Assembly (NCBI GenBank): GCA_963822695.1
Contig: CAWGJH010000017.1
Coordinates: 69,810 to 133,809, forward strand
Length of the DNA: 64,000 nucleotides
Origin: GCA-003244245 sp963822695
GTDB lineage: Bacteria; Actinomycetota; Actinomycetes; Mycobacteriales; Pseudonocardiaceae
Reading direction: 5' to 3'
The notes under the pieces were generated by a model. That model was not told the DNA's origin, ran no database searches, and saw only the letters and a list, made by a program, of their open reading frames with translations. A program made the translations under genes and the position numbers. Positions 34,311 to 42,607 of the stretch are shown one piece after another (position 1 is the stretch's first letter; every line of letters starts with the position of its first letter).

Positions 34311-35134
34311 GCCCCAACCCCTCCGCAGCCCCGGTTTGCAAGGTCCGGCTGCGCTATGGCAAGCGTGGAAAGCTGCGGTTCACCTCACACCGTGACGTTG
34401 CCAGAGCCTTCGAGCGGGCGTTGCGGCGGGCTGGTCTGCCGATGGCGTACTCGCAGGGTTACAGCCCGCATCCGAAGGTCTCCTGGGTGGGTGCGGCGCC
34501 CACCGGCGTGGCCAGTGAGGCGGAATACGTCGAAATTCAGCTCGTGGAGCACGTCGATCCGCAGGTGGTCCGTGCCGAGCTCGACGCGGCATTGCCCGAG
34601 GGGCTCGCCGTACTCGAGGGGGTGTTGGCCAGTCCCGGCGGACTCGCCGAGCGGATCGAGGCCAGCGCCTGGCGCATCGAGGTCCAAGGGCTGAGCGGTG
34701 AACAGCTACGGCAGGCGGCCCAGATGCTGCTCGCCGCCCCAACGCTGCTTGTCGAACGCGTCACCAAGGACGGCCGGCGGTCGCTCGACGCGCGGGCGGC
34801 GATCGTCTCGCTGGACGTCGAGGATTGTCCGACGGTGCTGCCTGCGTCCGATCAGCTCAGCCGGTGTGGGATACTGATAGCGGTCGTACGGCAGGCCAGC
34901 CCTGCGGTACGACCCGACGATGTGCTGAGTGCGCTCGGTGCCGTCGCCGGTCTTCCGTCGTCGGTGCTCGTGAAAGCTATCCGGACTGCGCAAGGCCGGC
35001 TTGACGACGACGGGGGTCTCGTTGATCCGCTCGCTGCGGACCGGGCATTCGCCCGGACGGTTTTGGCTCCGGATGGTGGGGCGCACTCCGACGACGGGTC
35101 GGATCAGCACGACGTTGCGGGACACACCGGCTGA
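34307..35134 (+). CDS. TIGR03936-family DUF2344 protein
   Basis: 275 residues from the ATG overlapping the previous stop. The DUF2344 part is RLRYGKRGKLRFTSHRDVAR, then RRAGLPMAYSQGYSPHPKVS and a long helix-strand region. In other bacteria the two proteins are fused, so here they should act as one complex. Residues after about 215 (variable, Asp/Gly-rich) look disordered. The biological role, possibly RNA modification given the link to rne, is unknown. Confidence 0.88.
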   Translation: MSPNPSAAPVCKVRLRYGKRGKLRFTSHRDVARAFERALRRAGLPMAYSQGYSPHPKVSWVGAAPTGVASEAEYVEIQLVEHVDPQVVRAELDAALPEGLAVLEGVLASPGGLAERIEASAWRIEVQGLSGEQLRQAAQMLLAAPTLLVERVTKDGRRSLDARAAIVSLDVEDCPTVLPASDQLSRCGILIAVVRQASPAVRPDDVLSALGAVAGLPSSVLVKAIRTAQGRLDDDGGLVDPLAADRAFARTVLAPDGGAHSDDGSDQHDVAGHTG

Positions 35135-35264
35135 CCGCTCTGGACCACGGAGCTGCCGGTGCTAGACAGGATTGCCGTCGCCGGCCTCGGCGGCGGATGA
35201 CGCACAGGGCCCCTGCGCGGTCGCGTTCTGAATGTGGGACGCGCCCGGGGGCTGGAGGAGTTGA

Positions 35265-37871
35265 ATGGCGAACACGACAACGCCCGCCGGACGCATCGGC
35301 GGGTGGACAGACGCATCCACGGCCACCACGGCTGACGGAGCTGATCTTGCATTCTCGCTGCCGAACAAATTGCGCGTACATGCCTTGGCCAAGCTCCTCT
35401 CCGTGAGTAGCAAGGAGATCATGGCCGCGCTGGCCGAGCTCGGCATCGCGGTACGCAGCGCGCAGTCCAGTATCGACCGCGAGACGGCGTTGCGGGCACT
35501 GCAGGTGCTGCTGCCGGATCCCGAGCCGGACTCAACCGAGATCGACGAGGTGGCTCAGCGGACCGCGCCGGAGACACCCCTGTTGCCGGTGTTGAATTCG
35601 CCGGCACGGCCGCCGACACCCGTGTTCCTCCCACCGGCCCCGCTACCGACGGCAGCCGACGAGCCCAACGGCGGTGACCACGGAGACGAGCCGGGCGAGG
35701 ACGAGCCGGGTGCGGACGAGGTGGAGATCGACGGGACTGCCCGGCGTCGTCGCCGCCGCGGCCGCCGGGGCCGCGGCCGCGGTAAACCCAGCGGCGACGC
35801 CGAGGACGGCTCGATTGTGCAGGGTGCCAGCGGCGTCCAGGGCGAACAGGACGATGGCGACTCCTCGGACGAGTTGACCGAGGGTCGTGCGCCCGAGGAG
35901 CCCAACGGGATCGTGGCTAGGCGCCGCCGTCGCCGACGCCGCCGGGACGGCAGCGACGATGACGCCGTTGTCGTCGGCGAGGACGACCCACCGGACACCG
36001 TCGTGCATGTCCGGGAGAGCAAGGCCCAACCACTGGTTGAGGACGAGGTGCAGTCCATCCGGGGCTCGACCCGCCTGGAGGCCAAGCGGCAGCGCCGGCG
36101 TGACGGCCGGGAGGCTGGCAGGCGGCGGGTGGCGATCCTGTCTGAATCGGAGTTCCTCGCCCGGCGCGAGGCTGTCGAGCGCACCATGGTCGTGCGTGAG
36201 CGCCCCGAGCGCACCCAGATCGGGGTGCTCGAGGACGACATCCTGGTGGAGCACTTCGTCACCACGTCGGGCACTGGGTCGCTGGTCGGCAACGTCTATC
36301 TCGGCAGGGTGCAGAACGTGCTGCCTTCGATGGAGGCTGCGTTTGTGGACATCGGCCGGGGCCGCAACGCGGTGCTCTACGCCGGCGAGGTGGACTGGGA
36401 CGCCGCCGGACTCGAGGGCAAGGCGCGCCGCATCGAGCAGGCCCTGTCCAGCGGCGACAGCGTTCTTGTGCAGGTCACGAAGGACCCCATCGGCCACAAG
36501 GGTGCCCGGTTGACCACCCAGATCAGCCTGCCTGGCCGGTTCCTGGTGTACGTGCCGGGCGGACGGGCCACTGGGATCAGCCGCAAGCTGCCAGACACCG
36601 AGCGCAAGCGCCTCAAAGAGGTGCTCAAGCGGATCGTCCCTGAGGATGCCGGTGTGATCATTCGGACCGCCTCCGAAGGAGTCAGCGAGGAGGAACTGGC
36701 CCGCGACGTCCGCCGGTTGCAGGCTCAGTGGGAGGTCATCCAGAACAAGTCAGGTGCCTCCGCGCACAGTTCCGGGGGCAAGGGTGCCGAACCGGAACTG
36801 CTGTATGAGGAGCCCGACCTGCTGGTGAAGGTGGTGCGGGACCTGTTCACCGAGGACTTCCGCGAACTGGTCGTGCAGGGCGATGGGGCATGGGACACCG
36901 TCGAGGGTTACGTCAAGCACGTTGCCCCGGAGCTGATGCCCCGGGTGCGCAGGCACGTTGGCGTGGACGACGTGTTCGCCGAGTTCCGGATCGACGAGCA
37001 GATCACCAAGGCGCTGGACCGAAAGGTGTGGCTGCCCTCCGGTGGATACTTGATCATCGACCGTACCGAGGCGATGACCGTGATCGACGTCAACACCGGC
37101 AAGTTCACCGGTTCGGGTGGCAACCTCGAGGAGACCGTCACCCGCAACAACCTCGAAGCCGCTGAGGAGATCATCCAGCAACTCCGGCTGCGGGACATCG
37201 GCGGGATCATCGTCATTGACTTCATCGACATGGTGCTCGAGTCGAACCGGGACCTGGTGCTCCGCCGGTTGACCGAATGCCTGGGCCGGGACCGCACCCG
37301 CCACCAGGTCGCCGAGATCACCTCACTGGGCCTGGTCCAAATGACCCGGAAGAAGGTCGGCACCGGGCTGCTAGAGGCGTATTCCAGCAACTGCGAGCAC
37401 TGCAAGGGTCGCGGCGTGGTGGTGTCCGCGGAGCCGGTGAACGTTCGGATCCAGGCGGCTGAGGTGTCGTCTGGGGTGTCGACTGAGGTGCTGGCGGTGG
37501 CCAGGGACTCCGGCACTGTGAACGGCCGCCGCTCCAAACCCTCTGGACGTGGGTCGGGAACCGCCCCCGCAGCATCGGAGCAGTCGGTTGCCCAGGGCCT
37601 GACCGCAGCGGAGGTTGCGCCGTTGCCAGCACCGGCGGACGGCCCGCCCTCCGTGTCGGCGTCGGATGGTGCGGCACCGGCTGGACCCGTCTCCGCGGCA
37701 CAACAGGCGTCACCGGCTACCGATGCACCGAGCGTGCCTGCGCAACAGGCAACGCGCGGTGTAACGCGCCGCCGCCGAGCCGCTTCGCGGCCCGCCGGAC
37801 CGCCCGCTACAGAGCTGCCGGAGGGTGCCGACTCGGCAGCCCCGATCCTTCGCGGTACGCAGGTAAGGTGA
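35265..37871 (+). CDS. rne: RNase E/G with IF2N-like N-terminus
   Basis: 868 residues; ATG after GGAGGAG. Residues about 33-82 (LRVHALAKLLSVSSKEIMAA to IDRETALRALQ) resemble the IF-2 N-terminal fold. Two Arg-rich tracts (about 160-175 and 219-227) in an acidic, disordered stretch may bind RNA. An S1 domain (about 325-400, GNVYLGRVQNVLPSMEAAFVD) precedes the catalytic core with DVNTGKFTG (about 607) and IVIDFIDM; the zinc-link CEHC is near 709. The Ala/Pro-rich tail is disordered. It cleaves single-stranded RNA in mRNA decay and rRNA processing. It precedes rplU as in mycobacteria. Confidence 0.93.
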   Translation: MANTTTPAGRIGGWTDASTATTADGADLAFSLPNKLRVHALAKLLSVSSKEIMAALAELGIAVRSAQSSIDRETALRALQVLLPDPEPDSTEIDEVAQRTAPETPLLPVLNSPARPPTPVFLPPAPLPTAADEPNGGDHGDEPGEDEPGADEVEIDGTARRRRRRGRRGRGRGKPSGDAEDGSIVQGASGVQGEQDDGDSSDELTEGRAPEEPNGIVARRRRRRRRRDGSDDDAVVVGEDDPPDTVVHVRESKAQPLVEDEVQSIRGSTRLEAKRQRRRDGREAGRRRVAILSESEFLARREAVERTMVVRERPERTQIGVLEDDILVEHFVTTSGTGSLVGNVYLGRVQNVLPSMEAAFVDIGRGRNAVLYAGEVDWDAAGLEGKARRIEQALSSGDSVLVQVTKDPIGHKGARLTTQISLPGRFLVYVPGGRATGISRKLPDTERKRLKEVLKRIVPEDAGVIIRTASEGVSEEELARDVRRLQAQWEVIQNKSGASAHSSGGKGAEPELLYEEPDLLVKVVRDLFTEDFRELVVQGDGAWDTVEGYVKHVAPELMPRVRRHVGVDDVFAEFRIDEQITKALDRKVWLPSGGYLIIDRTEAMTVIDVNTGKFTGSGGNLEETVTRNNLEAAEEIIQQLRLRDIGGIIVIDFIDMVLESNRDLVLRRLTECLGRDRTRHQVAEITSLGLVQMTRKKVGTGLLEAYSSNCEHCKGRGVVVSAEPVNVRIQAAEVSSGVSTEVLAVARDSGTVNGRRSKPSGRGSGTAPAASEQSVAQGLTAAEVAPLPAPADGPPSVSASDGAAPAGPVSAAQQASPATDAPSVPAQQATRGVTRRRRAASRPAGPPATELPEGADSAAPILRGTQVR

Positions 37872-37920
37872 GTGCCCCGGTTTGACCGAGCCGGACGGCG
37901 GGTCGTACCCTCGGTGGCGC

Positions 37921-37941
37921 GGCCCGCCAGCTCGGCGGGCC
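37921..37941 (+). terminator. hairpin between rne and rplU
   Basis: ggcccgcc-agctc-ggcgggcc, a perfect 8-bp GC stem with a 5-nt loop, 50 bp after rne and 86 bp before rplU. It could end rne transcription or act in the L21 leader. No U-run. Confidence 0.5.
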
Positions 37942-38026
37942 TAGGTCTGTCCGCCGCGGACGGCAGCCACCATCCACACAGGCATCATCCACACAGTCAC
38001 CATCGAACGACCAGGAGTACCACCCG

Positions 38027-38335
38027 ATGTACGCGATCGTGAAGACCGGCGGCAAGCAGTACAAAGTGGCCGTCGGAGACGTCGTCGAGGTGGAAAAGCT
38101 TGACGGCGATCCCGGAACCGAGGTCAGCTTGCCCGCCGTGTTGCTCGTCAACGGTCCCGCTGTGACCACCGACCCGGCTGCCCTGGGCGCCGCCTCGGTC
38201 TGCGGGAGGGTCGTGGCGCAGCTCAAAGGCCCCAAGATCCGGATCCACAAGTTCAAGAACAAGACCGGCTACCACAAGCGCCAGGGTCACCGGCAGCAGC
38301 TGACCCGCGTCGAGGTTACCGGCATCTCCCCGTGA
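38027..38335 (+). CDS. rplU: ribosomal protein L21
   Basis: 102 residues; ATG after AGGAG. MYAIVKTGGKQYKVAVGDVVEVEKL and the C-terminal signature KFKNKTGYHKRQGHRQ are typical of bL21. It binds 23S rRNA in the large subunit. First gene of the rplU-rpmA-obgE-proB-proA run. Confidence 0.98.
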   Translation: MYAIVKTGGKQYKVAVGDVVEVEKLDGDPGTEVSLPAVLLVNGPAVTTDPAALGAASVCGRVVAQLKGPKIRIHKFKNKTGYHKRQGHRQQLTRVEVTGISP

Positions 38336-38405
38336 CCTTGGGATCCCCGTGTGGCCTGTGGAACCAGTTGACCTTGAGAAACTCCTGACGAGGGTGTGAG
38401 CACCG

Positions 38406-38663
38406 ATGGCACACAAGAAAGGCGCGTCCAGCTCCCGGAATGGTCGCGACTCCAACGCCCAGCGGCTTGGGGTGAAGCGGTTCGGTGGCCAGGTGGTCAA
38501 CGCGGGGGAGATCCTCATCCGCCAGCGTGGCACCAAGTTCCATCCGGGTGTGCACGTCGGCCGCGGTAGGGACGACACCCTGTTCGCCCTTGCGGCGGGC
38601 TCGGTGCAGTTCGGCACCAAGCGGGGGCGCAAGACCGTCAACATCGTCCCGGTCGAGGCCTGA
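38406..38663 (+). CDS. rpmA: ribosomal protein L27
   Basis: 85 residues beginning MAHKKGASSSRNGRDS, with QRLGVKRFGGQVVNAGEILI and GRGRDDTLFALAAG. bL27 reaches the peptidyl transferase centre with its N-terminus. There is no extra N-terminal cleavable extension as in Firmicutes. Confidence 0.98.
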   Translation: MAHKKGASSSRNGRDSNAQRLGVKRFGGQVVNAGEILIRQRGTKFHPGVHVGRGRDDTLFALAAGSVQFGTKRGRKTVNIVPVEA

Positions 38664-38681
38664 ACTCGGCCCTCGTCGGCG

Positions 38682-38714
38682 CGGTATCACCTGTGGCGGT
38701 ACCGAGTGATACCG
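38682..38714 (+). terminator. hairpin between rpmA and obgE
   Basis: A perfect 9-bp stem, cggtatcac (38682-38690) with gtgataccg (38706-38714), 15-nt loop, just before the obgE ribosome site (GAGGAG at about 38719). It may attenuate obgE relative to the ribosomal genes. Confidence 0.5.
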
Positions 38715-38732
38715 ATGTGAGGAGAGCTAGAG

Positions 38733-40184
38733 GTGTCCCGCTTCGTGGATCGGGTGGCGATTCACGTCGCTGCGGGTGATGGCGGCCATGGCTGCGCTTC
38801 GGTGCACCGGGAGAAGTTCACGCCGTTGGGGGGCCCCGACGGGGGCAACGGTGGGCGCGGCGGTCATGTGGTCCTGGTGGTGGATCCCGGAGTACACACC
38901 CTGCTTGACTTCCACTACCGCTCCCAGGCGAGAGCCTCGAGTGGCAAGTCGGGGCAGGGTGGCAACCGCAACGGCGCCATGGGCGAGGACCTCGAGCTAC
39001 GGGTGCCGGACGGCACCGTGGTGCTCACTCCCGACGGCGAGGTACTGGCTGACCTGGTAGGCGATGGGACCCGGTTTGTCGCCGCGGCGGGTGGGCACGG
39101 CGGTCTGGGTAACGCGGCGCTGGCCTCCAGGGTCCGTAAGGCGCCGGGTTTCGCCTTGCTCGGTGAGCCGGGTGAGGCCCGGGATCTGGTGCTGGAGCTG
39201 AAGTCGGTGGCCGATGTCGGGCTCGTCGGCTTTCCCTCAGCGGGCAAATCCTCGCTGGTGTCGGTGCTCTCAGCGGCCCGCCCCAAGATCGCCGACTACC
39301 CGTTCACCACCCTGGTGCCCAACCTCGGTGTGGTCACTGCGGGCGAGACGGTGTTCACCGTGGCCGACGTCCCGGGCCTGATCCCCGGTGCCAGCCAGGG
39401 CAAGGGACTCGGGCTGGAGTTCCTGCGGCACGTCGAGCGGTGCGCCGTGCTGGTGCACGTCGTGGACTGCGCGACCGTCGCTCCCGGCCGCGACCCACTG
39501 TCCGATGTGGATGCTCTGGAACGAGAGCTCGCTGCCTACACTCCGTCGCTGGGCGGCGAATTGGCGTCTCGCCCCCGGTTGGTGGTGCTGAACAAGATTG
39601 ACGTCCCGGATGCCCGGGAACTGGCTGACATGGTGCGGCCCGAACTCGCGGCCCGTGGACTGCCGGTGTATGGCGTGTCCACGGTGACCACTGAGGGCCT
39701 TCGGGAACTGCGCTTTGCGCTCGGCGCGGCCGTGCGCCAGCACCGCGTGTCACTGCCCCCAGCCGAGCCGACTCGGGTGGTGCTGCGCCCCACGGCGGTC
39801 GATGAGTCCGGTTTCGACGTCACGGCTGACCCTGATCGGCCCGAGGGGTTCATCGTCCGTGGCGGGCGCCCGGAGCGGTGGGTGCGGCAGACGAACTTCG
39901 ACAACGCCGAGGCCATCGGCTACCTCGCCGACCGGCTGGCCCGGCTCGGCGTCGAGGATGCCCTGGCTGCCGCGGGTGCCAGGGCTGGGTGCCCGGTCAC
40001 CATCGACCACGTCACCTTCGACTGGGAACCCGCTACGCCGGCCGGAGCAGCCGCGATTCGCCTCGGTGGGCGGGGGACGGACTGGCGGTTGGACAGCGAC
40101 GAGCGCGTGGGCGCGGCCCAGCGCAAGGCTGCTCGCCGGGCGAGGCGCGAGAGCGCCGCCGACGGTGAGGTCGAGCAGGATTGA
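38733..40184 (+). CDS. obgE: Obg GTPase
   Basis: 483 residues from a GTG. Glycine-rich Obg domain (1-158; e.g. GGDGGNGGRGGHVVLVVD), G domain with P-loop GFPSAGKSSLV (about 167), switch DYPFTTLVPNLG, DVPGLIPGA and NKID, then the OCT domain (about 345-425) found in Gram-positive Obg. It acts in ribosome assembly and stress control. The stop overlaps proB. Confidence 0.97.
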   Translation: MSRFVDRVAIHVAAGDGGHGCASVHREKFTPLGGPDGGNGGRGGHVVLVVDPGVHTLLDFHYRSQARASSGKSGQGGNRNGAMGEDLELRVPDGTVVLTPDGEVLADLVGDGTRFVAAAGGHGGLGNAALASRVRKAPGFALLGEPGEARDLVLELKSVADVGLVGFPSAGKSSLVSVLSAARPKIADYPFTTLVPNLGVVTAGETVFTVADVPGLIPGASQGKGLGLEFLRHVERCAVLVHVVDCATVAPGRDPLSDVDALERELAAYTPSLGGELASRPRLVVLNKIDVPDARELADMVRPELAARGLPVYGVSTVTTEGLRELRFALGAAVRQHRVSLPPAEPTRVVLRPTAVDESGFDVTADPDRPEGFIVRGGRPERWVRQTNFDNAEAIGYLADRLARLGVEDALAAAGARAGCPVTIDHVTFDWEPATPAGAAAIRLGGRGTDWRLDSDERVGAAQRKAARRARRESAADGEVEQD

Positions 40185-41281
40185 GCCCTACCCGGCAGGC
40201 CGTGGCGCAGGCCCGGCACCTGGTGGTCAAGATCGGCTCGTCCTCGCTCACCACCGCTGCCGGCGGGCTGGACCGGGCCAGATTAGACGCCCTGGTCGAC
40301 GCGCTCGCCGCCCGCGTCGCGGCCGGCACCCAGCTGGTCCTGGTGTCCTCAGGCGCCATCGCCGCCGGACTGGCGCCATTGGGGCTGCGCCGCCGGCCCC
40401 GTGACCTGGCCACCCAACAGGCCGCAGCCAGCGTCGGGCAGCTGGCGCTCGGGTACGCCTACGTGCAATCCTGGGCCCGACATGGCCGCACCGTCGGGCA
40501 GGTGCTGCTGACCTCCGATGACATGGTCCGCCGCGCGCACTACCGTAACGCGCAGCGCACGTTCGCCCGGCTGCGTGGCCTCGGCGTGGTGCCGGTGGTC
40601 AACGAGAACGACACTGTGGTCACTGATGAGATCCGGTTCGGAGACAACGACCGGCTCGCTGCCCTCGTCGCGCATTTGGTAGGTGCCGACGCTTTGGTGT
40701 TGCTCTCCGACGTCGGCGGGCTCTACGACAGTGATCCTCGGCTCGGCGCGGCTCGGCTGGTTCCGGAGGTGAATGGGCCGGCTGACACCCACGGTGTGCG
40801 GGCCGGTAAATGCGGTGCGCTAGGTACCGGGGGGATGGCCTCCAAGCTCGACGCCGCGACGCTGGCTGCCCAAGCCGGGGTGCCGGTGTTGCTGGCCGCC
40901 GCGGCGCAGGTCCAGCGAGCCTTGGGTCCGGCCGACGTCGGTACTGCTTTCGCGCCGACCGGGGCGCGGCTCTCGGCCCGCCGGTTCTGGCTGCGCCACG
41001 CCGCGGGCGCAGCCGGCCGGTTACGGCTCGACGACGGGGCGGTCCGCGCGGTGGTGCACCGTCGGCGTTCGCTGCTCGCCGCCGGCATCACCGGCGTCGA
41101 GGGTGACTTCGAGGCTGGTGACGTGGTGGAGCTGCTCGACGGGCAGGGCATCGTGGTCGCTCGGGGGATGGTCGGGTTCGATGCGGCCGAGCTACCCGAG
41201 TTGATCGGCCGTTCCACCCGCGACCTGCCTGCTGAACTGCGCCGCGAGGTCGTGCACGCCGACGACCTGGTGCCCGTGTAG
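40181..41281 (+). CDS. proB: glutamate 5-kinase
   Basis: 366 residues from a TTG overlapping the obgE stop (GTG 40202 is an alternative). The amino-acid kinase fold has VVKIGSSSLT, VLVSSGAIAAGL, VPVVNENDTVVTDEIRFGDND and ALVLLSDVGGLYDSDP; the C-terminal PUA domain spans about 275-360. First step of proline synthesis, feedback-controlled by proline in the family. Complete. Confidence 0.96.
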   Translation: MSPTRQAVAQARHLVVKIGSSSLTTAAGGLDRARLDALVDALAARVAAGTQLVLVSSGAIAAGLAPLGLRRRPRDLATQQAAASVGQLALGYAYVQSWARHGRTVGQVLLTSDDMVRRAHYRNAQRTFARLRGLGVVPVVNENDTVVTDEIRFGDNDRLAALVAHLVGADALVLLSDVGGLYDSDPRLGAARLVPEVNGPADTHGVRAGKCGALGTGGMASKLDAATLAAQAGVPVLLAAAAQVQRALGPADVGTAFAPTGARLSARRFWLRHAAGAAGRLRLDDGAVRAVVHRRRSLLAAGITGVEGDFEAGDVVELLDGQGIVVARGMVGFDAAELPELIGRSTRDLPAELRREVVHADDLVPV

Positions 41282-41287
41282 TGCGGC

Positions 41288-42607
41288 ATGCGGGCAGTAG
41301 GCTCGGGAATCGTGCAGCTGCCCACGGATTCCGAGATGCCCGCTGGGTCCGCGTTTGGGTCCGCTTCTGGGACGGGGATCGTCGCCGAGTGCGCGCGGCA
41401 AGCGCAGCGCGCCGCTGCCGCCCTGGCTACGGCGTCCGACGAGACCATCGACGCCGCGCTGGATGCCATGGCGCGGCGGCTGACCGCCTCCGCCGCTGAC
41501 GTGCTTGCCGCGAATTCCGCCGATATTGTCGCCGCCGAGCAATCCGGAATGACCCAGGCGCTGATCGACCGCCTGCGCCTGGACGAGGCGCGGCTGACGG
41601 AGATGGCCGGCCAGCTTGCCCTGCTCGCCCAGGTCCCGTTCCCGCCGCGGGACCGGGTACTGGAAGACCGCCCGGATGGGCTACGGCTGATCGAGCGCCG
41701 TCGCCCGGTTGGCGTCATAGGGGCCACTTTCGAGGCCCGTCCCAATGTCACCGTCAACGTCGCCTCGCAGCTGGTGAAATCCCGCAACGCCGGGGTACTG
41801 CGAACCGGATCGGCGGCACTGCGCTCCGCGCTCGCGCTGCGCGAGCACGTCATCGCGCCGGCACTGAGCGACGCCGGGTTGGACCCCGGTGCTGTGCAGG
41901 TGGTGCCCGACCCACACCGGGACAGCGCTGTCGCCCTTGTGCAGCAACCCGAGCTGATCCCGCTGGTCATCGTGCGGGGCAGCGGGGAAACCACCCGGAT
42001 GCTGGCCGCCGAGGGCGCTCGCCATGGGGTACGGGTGTTGGCTCACGCTGACGGCGGTGGTGTGCTCTATATCGATGCTGCAGCCGACCCCGTCCTGGCT
42101 GTCGAGCTGCTCGTGGCCGGGCTGGACCGGTTGGGTGTCTGCAACCGGGTCAACCTCCTGCTGGTGGCCGAGCGCGTGCCGGACCGGGTGCACGATGCGC
42201 TGCTTGAGGCAGCCCGCCAACGTGGGATCGCGCTGTCCCTGCCGCCGCATGATCACCCGCTCGGGCACGAGTGGGCGTTAGACACCGGCCGGGAGGCAAC
42301 GCTGACCGTGAGCCGGGTGGTCGGTCCGGGGCACGCTGCCCAGGTCGCGAACCAGGAGACCTCCGGCCTGGCTGCCACGATCGTCACCAGCGACGAGGCC
42401 GCCGCGCGCGAGTTCCTGGACAGCTACACCGGCACCGGGGCGTTCTGGAATGCCAGCACCCGCTTGCTGGACGGGTTCAAGCTACGGCGGGTCCCGGAGA
42501 CCGGGATCAACCTCGACCGGGTGCCCGGGCCGCGCGGGCCGGTCACCTTCGCTGACCTGTACCTGCGGCAGTTCGTGGTCATCCCGGCGCACCGGTCGTG
42601 CGGATGA
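41288..42607 (+). CDS. proA: glutamyl-5-phosphate reductase
   Basis: 439 residues from ATG 41288; the GTG at 41312 and ATG at 41336 are also possible since the first residues are not conserved. Aldehyde-dehydrogenase fold with VGVIGATFEARPNVTVN, the catalytic Cys in RLGVCNRVNLLL (about 284) and GREATLTVSRVV. It reduces glutamyl phosphate made by ProB. The last 29 bp overlap the convergent repeat protein gene. Confidence 0.95.
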   Translation: MRAVGSGIVQLPTDSEMPAGSAFGSASGTGIVAECARQAQRAAAALATASDETIDAALDAMARRLTASAADVLAANSADIVAAEQSGMTQALIDRLRLDEARLTEMAGQLALLAQVPFPPRDRVLEDRPDGLRLIERRRPVGVIGATFEARPNVTVNVASQLVKSRNAGVLRTGSAALRSALALREHVIAPALSDAGLDPGAVQVVPDPHRDSAVALVQQPELIPLVIVRGSGETTRMLAAEGARHGVRVLAHADGGGVLYIDAAADPVLAVELLVAGLDRLGVCNRVNLLLVAERVPDRVHDALLEAARQRGIALSLPPHDHPLGHEWALDTGREATLTVSRVVGPGHAAQVANQETSGLAATIVTSDEAAAREFLDSYTGTGAFWNASTRLLDGFKLRRVPETGINLDRVPGPRGPVTFADLYLRQFVVIPAHRSCG

